A program made the position numbers and the translations under genes. Below are positions 63,001 through 64,000 of a stretch of 64,000 nucleotides of DNA, one piece after another. This DNA comes from Puffinus mauretanicus. Taxonomy: Eukaryota; Chordata; Aves; Procellariiformes; Procellariidae. The stretch's first letter is position 1. Each line of letters starts with the position of its first letter. Below the pieces are notes generated by a model. The model was not told the DNA's origin, did not search any database, and saw nothing but the letters and a program-made list of their open reading frames with translations. The stretch covers positions 620,001 to 684,000 of the forward strand of contig JAJKFH010004158.1 in NCBI GenBank assembly GCA_023333565.1, in the 5' to 3' direction.

Positions 63001-64000
63001 TAGGTTTGGATGCTAGAGCCAGCGCCAGGAGGAGGCAGAGCTGCCTGAGGCTGGCAACCAGCAGGGAGAGCAATGGGGATTCATGCCCTGGAAAGCAAAG
63101 CTTCCTACTGCTGTGCTGCCGAGGCAGGAGATGGCAGTGACTTCCAGGCGTTATGAGAAGTCACCAGGTCCCTGAGCAGCGGGAACCACACGTCTGTCAG
63201 GCCCCAACAGCTCTGCCTCCCGCGTCCCCTCCTGCCGCGGGAATAGGAGCGCGCTGGCGTCTCACGGCTGGGACAGAAACACGTTTGTTTCTGGCTCTGC
63301 TGCTGAGAAGCCCTGAGCAGGCTCCTGAGGATGCATAATAAATGTTTGAGCTGCAGAAAAAAAAAGCAGGAGAAACAGTTCCTAGAAGCAGCAGATGACG
63401 GCTTAAATAACTTTTTAAGTGCGCTGTTACAGGCAGGGTAAATTTGCAGTCACGATAAACTCGGCAACAATTTTCTCACTGAGGTCGAGCAAAGGTTTTA
63501 CCTCACCTTGGGGACTGGGGTACTTTACAACTGTTGACTGCTATCACTTGGGCTTTTAACGTTATTTTCTGAATTACTGACAGAGGAAATCATTCTGGCT
63601 TGATCTTACAAAGTTGGTTTAAAATTCAACTTATTTAAGTATTTCCATCAAAAGAGGCCGGATGACCCCCACATACAAAATTACACACACAGCTAGAACC
63701 TTGAAGGTTTCATCTTAGAAAGCTTTGCAAAATACATGATTCGATGTAGAAGTCCCTCAAACCTAATGCAACTGAGAGCAGTCCCTGAAGGAAGCTCGCA
63801 CCGGGTATTTCCCTTGTTTGCTATCGCTTCTTTAATCATTCTCACCTTCATCCTACATTAACGTTCATGTTAGTTACTCTTTATCCAAAAGCCGTTGTCT
63901 TCAAAGGGGTTTTGGATCAGTGCAGCTAAGCGTTTCCCACCCTGCTGGGAAGACAACAGCAGCCCCTTGGATGCCAAGTTTGTCTGACTACAGCTAGGTT
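54076..64000 (-). other. MACROD2: MACROD2 intron upstream of the macro-domain exon (incomplete)
   Basis: The preceding macro-domain exon should encode the segment that ends just before VDRIIFC. I looked for it on the minus strand and did not find it, so this intron runs past the right edge. Visible contents are A runs at 54762-54774 and 58451-58467, T runs at 57192-57214, TTTG units near 57536-57552, an A/C-rich patch near 60790-60833 and the MIR-like fragment near 61222. No other gene is supported. Confidence 0.7.
61222..61296 (+). repeat. MIR-like SINE core fragment
   Basis: TATGCCCAAGGTCACAGAGA then AGAACTAGACCAGGACCCTG follows the MIR core order (TTGCCCAAGGTCACACAG, then AGAGCCGGGATT, then CCCAGG). 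Fourteen consecutive bases match the remembered core. Ends are not defined. Confidence 0.45.

Overview
The window looks like a piece of a bird genome lying almost wholly inside one very large gene, MACROD2, read on the minus strand. I found no prokaryotic-style gene arrangement. Eight small coding exons can be placed by three kinds of evidence: AG/GT splice borders, a reading frame that stays open from exon to exon, and resemblance to the C-terminal part of vertebrate MACROD2 as I remember it. No alignment could be run. The avian assignment rests on a well-preserved LTR of a type widespread in birds, on short introns and compact repeats, and on the exon sequences. The species cannot be named.

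Layout, in transcription order from right to left. At 54075-53994 is the exon encoding the last strand and helix of the macro domain. Seven small exons follow at 40676-40635, 33300-33217, 20784-20722, 17328-17260, 7801-7724, 7105-7031 and 6403-6308. Together these seven encode a Glu/Asp-rich tail: about 53 of 169 residues are acidic and 13 are Lys/Arg. The first exon runs from phase 0 to phase 1, and the other seven are all phase 1 to phase 1, so any of them could be skipped without a frameshift. The upstream macro-domain exons must lie beyond base 64000. The C-terminal end is not securely found; it lies in 1-6307 or beyond the left edge.

The other 99% of the window is intron or flank. It holds a solo ERV-type LTR at 5348-5948 with an imperfect 5-base target duplication, a LINE reverse-transcriptase fossil near 29300-29500, a MIR-like SINE fragment near 61220, scattered degenerate copies of an old interspersed repeat, microsatellites, homopolymer runs and a G-rich tract at 30734-30797. 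A 71-base direct repeat at 41140 and 42680 is unexplained.

From knowledge of the family, MACROD2 removes mono-ADP-ribose from acidic residues of target proteins and hydrolyses O-acetyl-ADP-ribose. The acidic tail is not catalytic and is linked to localisation and DNA-damage signalling. The window therefore encodes the end of the catalytic domain plus most of a modular, probably disordered regulatory tail. I see no evidence of a new multi-gene system. The points most worth following are the tail exon without an obvious human counterpart, the internal in-phase acceptor, the splice site built on a microsatellite, and the unexplained direct repeat.
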